Positions 1 through 4,789 of a DNA stretch of 7,422 nucleotides are shown piece by piece. Each line of letters starts with the position of its first letter. The first letter of the stretch is position 1. The stretch comes from Blastococcus sp. (GTDB lineage Bacteria; Actinomycetota; Actinomycetes; Mycobacteriales; Geodermatophilaceae). The stretch spans positions 1 through 7,422 of the forward strand of contig JAOPUS010000402.1 in NCBI GenBank assembly GCA_025963345.1. Reading direction: 5' to 3'. The notes under the pieces are model-generated. The model ran no database searches. It had not been told where the DNA came from and was given only the letters and a program-made list of their open reading frames with translations. A program made the translations under genes and the position numbers.

Positions 1-479
1 AGGTGGACGACGACGTCGAAGGCCAGGCCGACCCCCTGCAGCAACGATCCCGGCACCAGCAGGACGCCGTCGGGGGGCATCGGCCGGGGCCGGGCGCGGG
101 CGGCGCGGTCCCGTTCGAGGTCCCACAGCACCGGGAGGTAGGTCGCGGAGCCGCCCGGGCCGACCGGGTTCAGCACCTCGCGGGCCAGCGCCCCGGCGTC
201 CAGCCAGTCGGTGTACCGGGCTCCGGGATCGGTGCGTCCGTGCTCGAGCCGCAGCGACGCAGGGCGGTAGAAGCCGGTCGCGGGCACCACGACCGCGGGC
301 CGGCCCAGCGCCGGCAGCCGCGCGGCGATCGCGCCGGCGAGTGCGTCGGGGCCCGCCGGCTCGGGACCGTCGACCGCGACGCGCAGCGCCGCGGCACCGG
401 GCTCGGCGTGCAGCTCGGCGAGGAGCCCGGCGAGGCGGTCGGCCAGGGCCGAGGGGGTGAGCGGTTCGGGCCGGGTCAG
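1..479 (-). CDS. Uridine-kinase-like P-loop protein with degenerate Walker A (3' end beyond window)
   Basis: This minus-strand reading frame stays open from the end of the ANTAR gene to the window edge (159 full codons, GC-ending codons). Its layout follows actinobacterial uridine-kinase-like NTPases: an N-terminal helix, a beta strand plus P-loop position at residues 33-47 (RVAVDGPEPAGPDAL), a second strand RPAVVVPATGFYRPASLRLEHG, the segment TDPGARYTDWLDAGAL, a PVGPGGSATYLPVLWD stretch, and a hydrophobic strand DGVLLVPGSLLQ before the edge. The P-loop lysine and Ser/Thr are replaced by Pro44 and Asp45, so ordinary ATP binding and phosphotransfer are doubtful. No ATG, GTG or TTG lies between the upstream region and the P-loop. 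The best start is a CTG at 479-477 that overlaps the TGA of the ANTAR gene (CTGA), implying translational coupling; the first GTG (290) would remove the P-loop strand. Family assignment is from recalled family patterns; function is unknown. Confidence 0.66.
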   Translation of the reverse strand, partial: MTRPEPLTPSALADRLAGLLAELHAEPGAAALRVAVDGPEPAGPDALAGAIAARLPALGRPAVVVPATGFYRPASLRLEHGRTDPGARYTDWLDAGALAREVLNPVGPGGSATYLPVLWDLERDRAARARPRPMPPDGVLLVPGSLLQGVGLAFDVVVH

Positions 480-1126
480 GACCGGCCGTCCGCCGCACCG
501 ACGGACGGGGCACCCGCGGACGCGCGGGGGACCGGCGCCGGGACGGCGGCGACGATCTCGCCGGGCCGTCGTTGACAGGGGGCGGGCAGCGAACGGGTGT
601 CGGGAGCAGCACCGCCGGCGGACGGCGAGGTGTCGGCGGCGGGCACGGCCGCGGTCTCGCCGCCCAGGCCGTCGAGAACCTCCCGTGCGAGATCGGCGAC
701 CGGACGTCCCTGCGAGCGTGCATCGCCACGCAGTGACTCGAAGGCTCCGCGGGCACTGATCCCGTGCCGTTCGGCCAGCACGCCGATGGCCCGTTCGGTG
801 GAGACGCGGGCGGCCAGGGCGTGCTCGAGTTGGGCGACGGTGCGCTCCAGCGCGGCCACGCGGGCGTCGACCGGGTCGGTCGCCCCTTCAGGGGCGCCGG
901 AGGGACCCCGCGCCGAGCGGCGAGCGGTGCGGTCGGGCTCGGCCAGCGCGCCGAGTTCTTCGGCGACCAGGTCGGCCAGCGAGAGGCCCTCGATCAGGTC
1001 GGCAGCGTCCTCGCTGCCGGCGGGGGAGAGCACAGACCAGCCCCGCGACGTCCGGGTGAGAGAGACCGGCGGCCCCTGGGAGGGGCAGTCCTCGGCCGGG
1101 CCGGAGCAGGGTGCGTCAGAGGTCAC
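476..1126 (-). CDS. ANTAR-domain RNA-binding regulator
   Basis: The predicted 216-aa protein has an ANTAR domain at about residues 98-153 (QLEHALAARVSTERAIGVLA, then ERHGISARGAFESLR and VADLAREVLDGL). This is the three-helix fold that binds paired RNA hairpins to prevent transcription termination. A short predicted coiled coil (residues 86-104) precedes it, then an acidic helix at 43-63. No receiver, GAF or PAS sensor domain is visible, so what it senses is unclear; two cysteines near the N terminus (C7, C14) are the only obvious reactive groups. The C-terminal 60 residues are Pro/Ala/Gly-rich and probably disordered. I chose the GTG start at 1126 because GGAGGT sits 7 nt upstream. An ATG at 1240 would add 38 Arg/Pro-rich residues and start only 7 nt after mrx1, which cannot be excluded. 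It lies between mrx1 and the kinase-like gene on one strand and overlaps the latter by 4 nt. Confidence 0.8.
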   Translation of the reverse strand: MTSDAPCSGPAEDCPSQGPPVSLTRTSRGWSVLSPAGSEDAADLIEGLSLADLVAEELGALAEPDRTARRSARGPSGAPEGATDPVDARVAALERTVAQLEHALAARVSTERAIGVLAERHGISARGAFESLRGDARSQGRPVADLAREVLDGLGGETAAVPAADTSPSAGGAAPDTRSLPAPCQRRPGEIVAAVPAPVPRASAGAPSVGAADGRS

Positions 1127-1196
1127 GCCGGCGACCTCCGGAGGCGCGGCCGACCGCAGCGGCCGGACAGGGTCGTGGCCGCGGTCGCGGCCCGCC

Positions 1197-1216
1197 AAGG
1201 GGCGATCATGCCCCTT
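1197..1216 (-). repeat. Hairpin between mrx1 and the ANTAR gene
   Basis: A perfect 7-bp inverted repeat (AAGGGGC / GCCCCTT) has a 6-nt loop that reads AUGAUC in the minus-strand transcript. It lies in the 121-nt gap between the mrx1 stop and the preferred GTG start of the ANTAR gene. It could be an RNA leader hairpin or an intercistronic processing site. ANTAR targets usually have a 6-nt loop with A at position 1 and G at position 4; this loop has A at 1 but A at 4, so it is not a clear target. There is no U tract, so it does not look like an intrinsic terminator. Confidence 0.4.
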
Positions 1217-1247
1217 CGAGGGCCGGGGACCGGGGATCACTGCGTTC

Positions 1248-1514
1248 TCACGCCTCCGACAGTTGACCGAGCTGGGACTTCACCTGGTCGATGCTCGGAT
1301 TGGTCAGGGCGGTGCCGTCGGCGAACAGCAGCGTGGGCACCGTGCGGTTCCCGCCGTTGGCCTGCATGACCAGCTCAGCAGCCGTGGCGTCGTTCTCGAT
1401 GTCGACCTCGGCGAAGTCGATGCCTTCGCGCTGCATGAGCTTCTTCAGGCGCACGCAGTAGCCGCACCACTGGGTGGTGAACATGGTCACGGCGGCGCCG
1501 GGGGTCGCAGTCAT
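1248..1514 (-). CDS. mrx1: Mycoredoxin (mycothiol-dependent glutaredoxin-like oxidoreductase)
   Basis: This 88-aa cytoplasmic thioredoxin-fold protein reduces mycothiol-protein mixed disulfides, with electrons from mycothiol and mycothione reductase. The active site is C17-G-Y-C20 (TTQWCGYC), the cis-proline motif TVP is at residues 58-60 (NRTVPTLLFADG), and a TNPS segment follows at 71-74. Length and motifs match Mtb Mrx1 (Rv3198A), which has the same CGYC and NGGNRTVPT motifs. I chose the ATG at 1514 because GGAGG lies 10 nt upstream and the protein begins just before the first beta strand; upstream in-frame extension to 1709 is Arg/Pro-rich and runs over the promoter region. It is the first gene of a minus-strand unit and is divergent from uvrD2. 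A SigR/SigH-like promoter sits about 70-100 nt upstream, which fits thiol-oxidative induction. Confident. Confidence 0.95.
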   Translation of the reverse strand: MTATPGAAVTMFTTQWCGYCVRLKKLMQREGIDFAEVDIENDATAAELVMQANGGNRTVPTLLFADGTALTNPSIDQVKSQLGQLSEA

Positions 1515-1547
1515 CGGTTGGGATCCTCCATGGTTGTGCCGGGACGG

Positions 1548-1567
1548 TCCACCCCCAGGAGGGTGGA
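1548..1567. repeat. 7-bp inverted repeat in the mrx1 leader / divergent promoter region
   Basis: TCCACCC and GGGTGGA form a perfect inverted repeat around 6 nt. It sits about 35 nt upstream of the mrx1 start codon and downstream of its predicted promoter, so it would be in the mrx1 5' UTR as a hairpin, or act as a dyad operator in the 188-bp divergent region. I see no family-specific motif that would tell which. Confidence 0.4.
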
Positions 1568-1585
1568 ACCGCGGTCTGGGGGAGG

Positions 1586-1612
1586 AACGCGGACGTCCTG
1601 GGGATGCTTCCC
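1586..1612 (-). promoter_or_regulatory. Predicted SigR/SigH-type promoter of mrx1
   Basis: On the minus strand a -35-like GGGAAG (1612-1607) is followed by an 18-nt spacer and GTT (1588-1586). The actinobacterial SigR/SigH thiol-stress sigma factors recognise about GGGAAT or GGGAAC, 16-19 nt, then GTT, so only the last -35 base differs. Transcription would start near 1578, giving a leader of about 65 nt. Control of mycoredoxin genes by SigH/SigR is known in other actinobacteria (for example Corynebacterium, as I recall it). A short motif like this can occur by chance, so the call rests on position and spacing together. Confidence 0.5.
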
Positions 1613-1702
1613 GGGATCGTCCGTATCGACTGCGAGGATGGGGTCCACGGGCACGACGCGGACGCCGCGCCGGCCACCGCGCGGACAGGGAGGGAGCCGG
1701 CG

Positions 1703-3721
1703 ATGTCACTGATCGGTGCGCAGACCGGAACCATGTCCCGCGCGGAGACCGTCCTCGCCGCGCTCGACGAGGAGCAGCGGGCGGCGGTGCAGGCCGTCTC
1801 CGGCCCCGTCTGCATCCTCGCCGGTGCCGGGACGGGCAAGACCCGCACCATCACGCACCGCATCGCGTACGCCGTGCACACGGGCGTCTACGTCCCGGAG
1901 CAGGTGCTCGCGGTGACCTTCACCGCCCGGGCCGCAGGGGAGCTGCGCGGCCGGCTCGCCGCCCTCGACGTCGGCGGGGTCCAGGCGCGAACCTTCCACG
2001 CGGCGGCGATGCGCCAGCTGCGCTACTTCGCCCCCCGGGTGCTCGGCGGGCCGATGCCGTCCCTGGTCGAGAACAAGCTGCGATTGGTGGCGACGGCGGC
2101 CTCGCGCTCCCGGCTGTCCACCGACCGCGCGAGCCTGCGCGACCTGGCCAGCGAGATCGAGTGGGCGAAGACGACGCTGGCGACCCCGGAGGACTACCCG
2201 GCCCGCGCGAAGGCCGCGGGACGGGAGCCCCCGTTCGAGGCAGCCGCGGTCGCCGCGGTGTACGCCAGCTACGAGTCGGCGAAGCAGCGGGACGGAGCAC
2301 TCGATTTCGAGGACCTCCTGCTGGTCACGGCCTACGCGCTGGAAGAGCACCCCGCCGTCGCGCGCGAGGTGCGTGGGCAGTACCGGCATTTCGTCGTCGA
2401 CGAGTATCAGGACGTCAACCCGCTCCAGCAGCGGTTGCTCGATGCCTGGCTCGGCGGGCGGGCCGAGATCTGCGTCGTCGGTGACCCCAACCAGACGATC
2501 TACTCCTTCACCGGGGCCGACCCCGACTACCTGCTGGGCTTCGCCGACCGCTATGCCGATGCCGCCGTGGTCAAGCTGGAGCGGGACTACCGGTCGACGC
2601 CGCAGGTCGTCGCGCTGGCCAACCGGCTCATCGGCCAGGCCACCCGCCGTAAGGGCCTGCCCGGGCTGCGCCTGCTGGGGCAGCGTCCCGACGGGCCGGA
2701 GCCGACCTTCGTGGAGCACCCGGACGAGCCCGCCGAGGCGGCCGCCGTCGCGGCCCGCTGCAAGGCGCTGATCGACGCCGGCACCCCGGCGGCGGAGATC
2801 GCGGTGCTGTTCCGCATCAACGCCCAGTCGGAGGTCTACGAGGCGGCACTCACCGACGTCGGTGTGCCCTATGTGCTCAAGGGCGGCGAGCGGTTCTTCG
2901 AACGCCCCGAGGTCCGCGAGGCCGTGCTGCTGCTGCGTGGTGCCGCGGCCGGCGGTAGCGATCCCGGCGCGCTGGTGCCCACGGTGCGGGACGTCCTGGC
3001 CTCGACCGGCTGGGTGGAGCACCGCCCACCGGCCGGAGGGGCGGCCCGTGACCGCTGGCAGTCGCTGGCCGCGCTGGTGGATCTCGCCGTCGACCTGGTC
3101 GCGGAGAACCCGACGCTCGACCTGGCCGGATTCGTGGGGCACCTGGCGGACCGTGCGAACGCCCAGCACGCCCCGACCGTGCAGGGCGTCACCCTCGCCT
3201 CCATGCACGCCGCCAAGGGCCTGGAGTGGGACGCCGTCTTCGTGGTGGGCCTGGTCGACGGCGTCGTCCCGATCGCCCAGTCCCTGTCGCGGCCGGAGGC
3301 GGTCGAGGAGGAGCGGCGGCTGCTCTACGTCGCGGTGACCCGGGCACGGGAGCAGCTGATGCTGTCGTGGTCGCTGGCCCGCAATCCCGGCGCCAAGCGG
3401 GCCCGCCCGCGGAGCCGCTTCCTGACCGGCATCGCGCCGGAGTCCTCGCCCAACGCACCGGGCCCCCGCCGGCCGGGGAAGAAGCAGAAGGTCGTCCTCG
3501 AGGGCGAGGCCGGGGAGCTCTTCGAGCGGTTACGTGCCTGGCGCAGCCAGGCGGCCCAGTCGGCCTCGGTCCCGGCCTACGTGGTCTTCACCGACGCCAC
3601 GCTGCAGGCGATCGCCGAGACCCGCCCGGCGAACCTCATGGAGCTGTCGTCCCTGCCGGGGATCGGTGCGCGCAAGCTCGATCTCTACGGCGAGGACGTG
3701 CTCGCGACCGTCAGCGGCTGA
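1703..3721 (+). CDS. uvrD2: UvrD2-type superfamily 1A DNA helicase with C-terminal HRDC domain
   Basis: This 672-aa ATP-dependent 3'-5' DNA helicase acts in DNA repair and replication. Visible motifs in order: Q motif (LDEEQ, 21-25), Walker A AGAGTGKT (40-47), Ia (VLAVTFTARAAGEL), Walker B/II VVDEYQD, III GDPNQTIYSFTGA, IV LERDYRSTPQV, V SMHAAKGLEWDAVF, VI LLYVAVTRAREQL. An HRDC domain fills the last 65 or so residues (PAYVVFTDATLQAI, LPGIGARKLDLYG). Mycobacterial UvrD2 (about 700 aa) has a CxxC...CxxC linker between motor and HRDC; here that segment is short, basic and without any cysteine. The start at 1703 has a GGAGGG box 8 nt upstream; the in-frame ATG at 1604 would extend into the divergent promoter region, and the ATG at 1733 lacks a comparable RBS. 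It is divergent from mrx1 and followed by a terminator-like hairpin before whiB7, so probably monocistronic. Confidence 0.95.
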   Translation: MSLIGAQTGTMSRAETVLAALDEEQRAAVQAVSGPVCILAGAGTGKTRTITHRIAYAVHTGVYVPEQVLAVTFTARAAGELRGRLAALDVGGVQARTFHAAAMRQLRYFAPRVLGGPMPSLVENKLRLVATAASRSRLSTDRASLRDLASEIEWAKTTLATPEDYPARAKAAGREPPFEAAAVAAVYASYESAKQRDGALDFEDLLLVTAYALEEHPAVAREVRGQYRHFVVDEYQDVNPLQQRLLDAWLGGRAEICVVGDPNQTIYSFTGADPDYLLGFADRYADAAVVKLERDYRSTPQVVALANRLIGQATRRKGLPGLRLLGQRPDGPEPTFVEHPDEPAEAAAVAARCKALIDAGTPAAEIAVLFRINAQSEVYEAALTDVGVPYVLKGGERFFERPEVREAVLLLRGAAAGGSDPGALVPTVRDVLASTGWVEHRPPAGGAARDRWQSLAALVDLAVDLVAENPTLDLAGFVGHLADRANAQHAPTVQGVTLASMHAAKGLEWDAVFVVGLVDGVVPIAQSLSRPEAVEEERRLLYVAVTRAREQLMLSWSLARNPGAKRARPRSRFLTGIAPESSPNAPGPRRPGKKQKVVLEGEAGELFERLRAWRSQAAQSASVPAYVVFTDATLQAIAETRPANLMELSSLPGIGARKLDLYGEDVLATVSG

Positions 3722-3799
3722 AAGAGGACCACCCTTCCCCCCACGCCTCGGTGAAGGACCCCGCCCTCCCCACCCCTCGCACGCTCGGGGCGGTGCCCT

Positions 3800-3830
3800 G
3801 GACGGGGCCGCCCCTGAGGGGTGGCCGTCC
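3800..3830 (+). terminator. Terminator-like hairpin after uvrD2
   Basis: The stem pairs GGAC and GGCCGCCCC with GGGGTGGCC and GTCC: 13 pairs including one G-U, a 2-nt GG bulge, and a TGA loop. It begins 78 nt after the uvrD2 stop. There is no U tract, which is common for actinobacterial terminators. The 78 nt before it are pyrimidine-rich with no gene. It would separate uvrD2 transcription from the whiB7 promoter just downstream. Confidence 0.6.
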
Positions 3831-3843
3831 CGACACGTCGGGA
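3828..3843. promoter_or_regulatory. Dyad symmetric element upstream of the whiB7 promoter
   Basis: TCCCGACACGTCGGGA is a 16-bp near-perfect palindrome (only the two central bases break symmetry). It ends 11 bp upstream of the AT-rich whiB7 activator site. A further 5-bp inverted repeat (GGGAG / CTCCC, 3840-3854) overlaps its right end. It may be a regulator-binding site or simply extend the uvrD2 terminator region; the sequence alone cannot separate these. Confidence 0.35.
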
Positions 3844-3854
3844 GGATGTCTCCC

Positions 3855-3891
3855 TTAATTCGTTTGACCCCGCTTCCGCTGCGGTCATAGT
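3855..3891 (+). promoter_or_regulatory. whiB7 promoter with AT-rich WhiB7-binding site
   Basis: TTAATT (3855-3860) lies exactly 3 bp upstream of a -35 TTGACC (3864-3869); a 16-bp spacer leads to a -10-like CATAGT (3886-3891). In mycobacteria WhiB7 binds the primary sigma factor and inserts its AT-hook into an AT-rich site 3 bp upstream of the -35, activating its own gene. Six consecutive A/T bases are striking in this GC-rich setting. Transcription would start near 3898. The -10 matches the consensus moderately (4 of 6), as expected for an activator-dependent promoter. Confidence 0.82.
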
Positions 3892-3921
3892 GTTCCCGCA
3901 CACAAGAACTGCACCCCGCGA

Positions 3922-3942
3922 TCCCGGCCGCCCTGGCCGGGA
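3922..3942 (+). repeat. Hairpin at the 5' end of the whiB7 leader
   Basis: TCCCGGCC and GGCCGGGA form a perfect 8-bp stem with a 5-nt loop (GCCCT). It lies about 25 nt into the predicted transcript and ends 11 nt before the GAGGAGG box of the upstream ORF. It could protect the 5' end of the leader or tune initiation of the upstream ORF. Confidence 0.55.
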
Positions 3943-3969
3943 ACGAGTCCGGAGAGGAGGGGGCATCTG

Positions 3970-4275
3970 ATGATCACCACGACGTGGACGAAGGCCCCCG
4001 CCGATCTCCTCTGCCTGGGCAGCTCCGACGTGCGCCGGTGCACGGGCTTCGACGCCCGTACCGGCATCGCCGTCAGCCCCGCGCCGCGAGTTGCTCCGGT
4101 CCAGGGGACCGGTGTGCCCACCGGCGGCACCGCTGTCCGGCTGCGTCCCGCCTTCCGGCAGGCCCGCGCACTGGCGCAGTTCGACGCCCGGTACGCCGCC
4201 CTCGCGCACAACTCCATCGGCACCAACGGCGACACCACCCTCGGGATCTGTTCCTCGAGGAGACCGCTGAGCTAA
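3970..4275 (+). CDS. whiB7 leader upstream ORF (regulatory ORF, 101 aa)
   Basis: The ATG at 3970 has GAGGAGG 9 nt upstream and the frame runs 101 codons to TAA with strongly GC-ending codons, so it looks genuinely translated. The product begins MITTTWTKAPADLLCLGSSD and ends NSIGTNGDTTLGICSSRRPLS; I recognise no domain, membrane segment or signal peptide, and assign no trans-acting function. Position between the whiB7 promoter and a terminator marks it as the attenuation sensor ORF. It ends 20 nt before the terminator stem. Close to its end are two adjacent rare arginine codons, AGG AGA (4258-4263), unlike the CGC/CGG used elsewhere in the window; they may set the ribosome stall point. The GAGGAG inside this segment also resembles a Shine-Dalgarno sequence. 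A role for the peptide itself cannot be excluded. Confidence 0.75.
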   Translation: MITTTWTKAPADLLCLGSSDVRRCTGFDARTGIAVSPAPRVAPVQGTGVPTGGTAVRLRPAFRQARALAQFDARYAALAHNSIGTNGDTTLGICSSRRPLS

Positions 4276-4295
4276 CGCTCGACCGGTCCTCCACG

Positions 4296-4338
4296 AGGCC
4301 GCGGAACCCGAACCCCGGGATCCGCGGCCTTTCTCTTT
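4296..4338 (+). terminator. Intrinsic terminator / attenuator in the whiB7 leader
   Basis: AGGCCGCGGA (4296-4305) and TCCGCGGCCT (4321-4330) form a perfect 10-bp stem; after an A-A mismatch, CCC and GGG can add three inner pairs. The stem is followed at once by UUCUCUUU, one of the few U-rich runs in the window. It begins 20 nt after the stop of the leader ORF and ends about 80 nt before whiB7, so it would stop transcription before the gene in the uninduced state. Segment CCGGTCC (4283-4289), just before the stem, can pair with GGACCGG (4106-4112) inside the leader ORF. Confidence 0.88.
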
Positions 4339-4344
4339 GTCCGC

Positions 4345-4380
4345 GAGACCCGGCACACCGACCACCGGTCGGCGGGTCTC
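4345..4380 (+). repeat. Two-part hairpin between attenuator and whiB7
   Basis: GAGACCCG pairs with CGGGTCTC (8 bp, outer), and inside it CCGACC pairs with GGTCGG (6 bp, ACC loop) with a 5-nt bulge on the 5' side. It lies 7 nt after the U-rich tail of the terminator and ends 24 nt before the whiB7 Shine-Dalgarno. It may be part of the antiterminator arrangement, or stabilise the read-through mRNA. No U tract follows, so it is not itself a normal terminator. Confidence 0.6.
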
Positions 4381-4404
4381 CGCCGGCCATCGCAGACGAG
4401 GAAC

Positions 4405-4412
4405 AAAGGAGG
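4405..4412 (+). promoter_or_regulatory. Strong ribosome binding site fixing the whiB7 GTG start
   Basis: AAAGGAGG lies 6 nt before the GTG at 4419. It is the best match to the anti-Shine-Dalgarno in the window and decides this start over the long in-frame upstream extension, which has no comparable site and would run through the terminator. Confidence 0.85.
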
Positions 4413-4418
4413 AGCGGC

Positions 4419-4763
4419 GTGCAGCAGACGATCGATCACCCGACGTCCCACCGCCGACCCAGGCTCCCCTGGACCGGGGGTTTCCCACCGAGGCGACCCC
4501 ACACCCCCGTGGCCCCGGCCCCGATACGGCGTCCCCTGCCGTGCCGGGTCGAGGACCCGGAGCTGTGGTTCGCCGAGACTCCGGCACAGCTCGAGCTCGC
4601 CAAGAGCTTCTGCGCCGGCTGCCCGGTCCGCGACGCGTGCCTGGCAGGCGCCCTGGACCGGGCAGAGCCGTGGGGTGTCTGGGGCGGAGAGATCTTCGAG
4701 CGCGGCTCGGTGATCGCACGCAAGCGGCCACGGGGGCGTCCCCGCAAGGTGGTCGCAGCGTGA
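4419..4763 (+). CDS. whiB7: WhiB7 (WblC) Fe-S transcription activator of intrinsic antibiotic resistance
   Basis: This 114-aa protein has the four [4Fe-4S]-ligating cysteines C42, C65, C68 and C74 (C-X22-C-X2-C-X5-C), the sigma-contacting beta-turn motif EPWGVWGGE (83-91), and a C-terminal AT-hook RGRPRK (105-110). The AT-hook separates WhiB7/WblC from other WhiB proteins. With the primary sigma factor it activates resistance genes (efflux, ribosome protection and modification) after ribosome stress. The N-terminal 40 residues are Pro/Arg-rich and extend beyond the usual core. Start is GTG with AAAGGAGG 6 nt upstream. Context agrees: uvrD2 upstream on the same strand and a convergent ABC1 kinase downstream, as around Mtb whiB7. 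Control is by the AT-rich promoter (autoactivation) and leader attenuation. Confidence 0.96.
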   Translation: MQQTIDHPTSHRRPRLPWTGGFPPRRPHTPVAPAPIRRPLPCRVEDPELWFAETPAQLELAKSFCAGCPVRDACLAGALDRAEPWGVWGGEIFERGSVIARKRPRGRPRKVVAA

Positions 4764-4789
4764 GCCCCGACCGCATCCATATCGATGTG

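Larger units (their letters stand above)
3898..4418 (+). promoter_or_regulatory. Long attenuator leader of whiB7
   Basis: About 520 nt separate the predicted transcription start from the whiB7 start codon. In order they hold an 8-bp hairpin, an RBS, a 101-codon upstream ORF, an intrinsic terminator, a second two-part hairpin and the whiB7 RBS. Leaders of whiB7/wblC genes in mycobacteria and Streptomyces are known to couple slowed translation of an upstream ORF to read-through of a terminator, so ribosome-targeting antibiotics induce the gene. The features listed below are seen in the sequence; the mechanism here is inferred by homology. Confidence 0.8.

Noticed and set aside
3..575. 190-codon plus-strand open frame at the left edge
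   Set aside because: Antisense to the uridine-kinase-like gene; composition is Gly/Arg/Gln-rich with no domain, whereas the minus-strand frame matches a family pattern.
1604..1702. N-terminal extension of uvrD2 to the ATG at 1604
   Set aside because: No similarity to UvrD helicases in these 33 residues, no clear RBS, and it overlaps the divergent mrx1 promoter. The start at 1703 has GGAGGG at good spacing.
1515..1702. A sigma-A promoter for uvrD2 in the divergent region
   Set aside because: Possible -10-like words (TATCGA near 1624, GAGGAT at 1634) have no acceptable -35 at 16-18 bp, so no promoter was called.
1706..3208. 500-codon open frame opposite uvrD2
   Set aside because: A shadow frame typical of GC-rich DNA; it lies opposite clear helicase motifs and has no recognisable domain.
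3984..4418. Long in-frame N-terminal extension of whiB7 back to 3984
   Set aside because: It would run through the leader terminator and the second hairpin, is Arg/Pro-rich, has no good RBS, and WhiB7 proteins are about 90-120 aa. The AAAGGAGG-GTG start at 4419 is far better.
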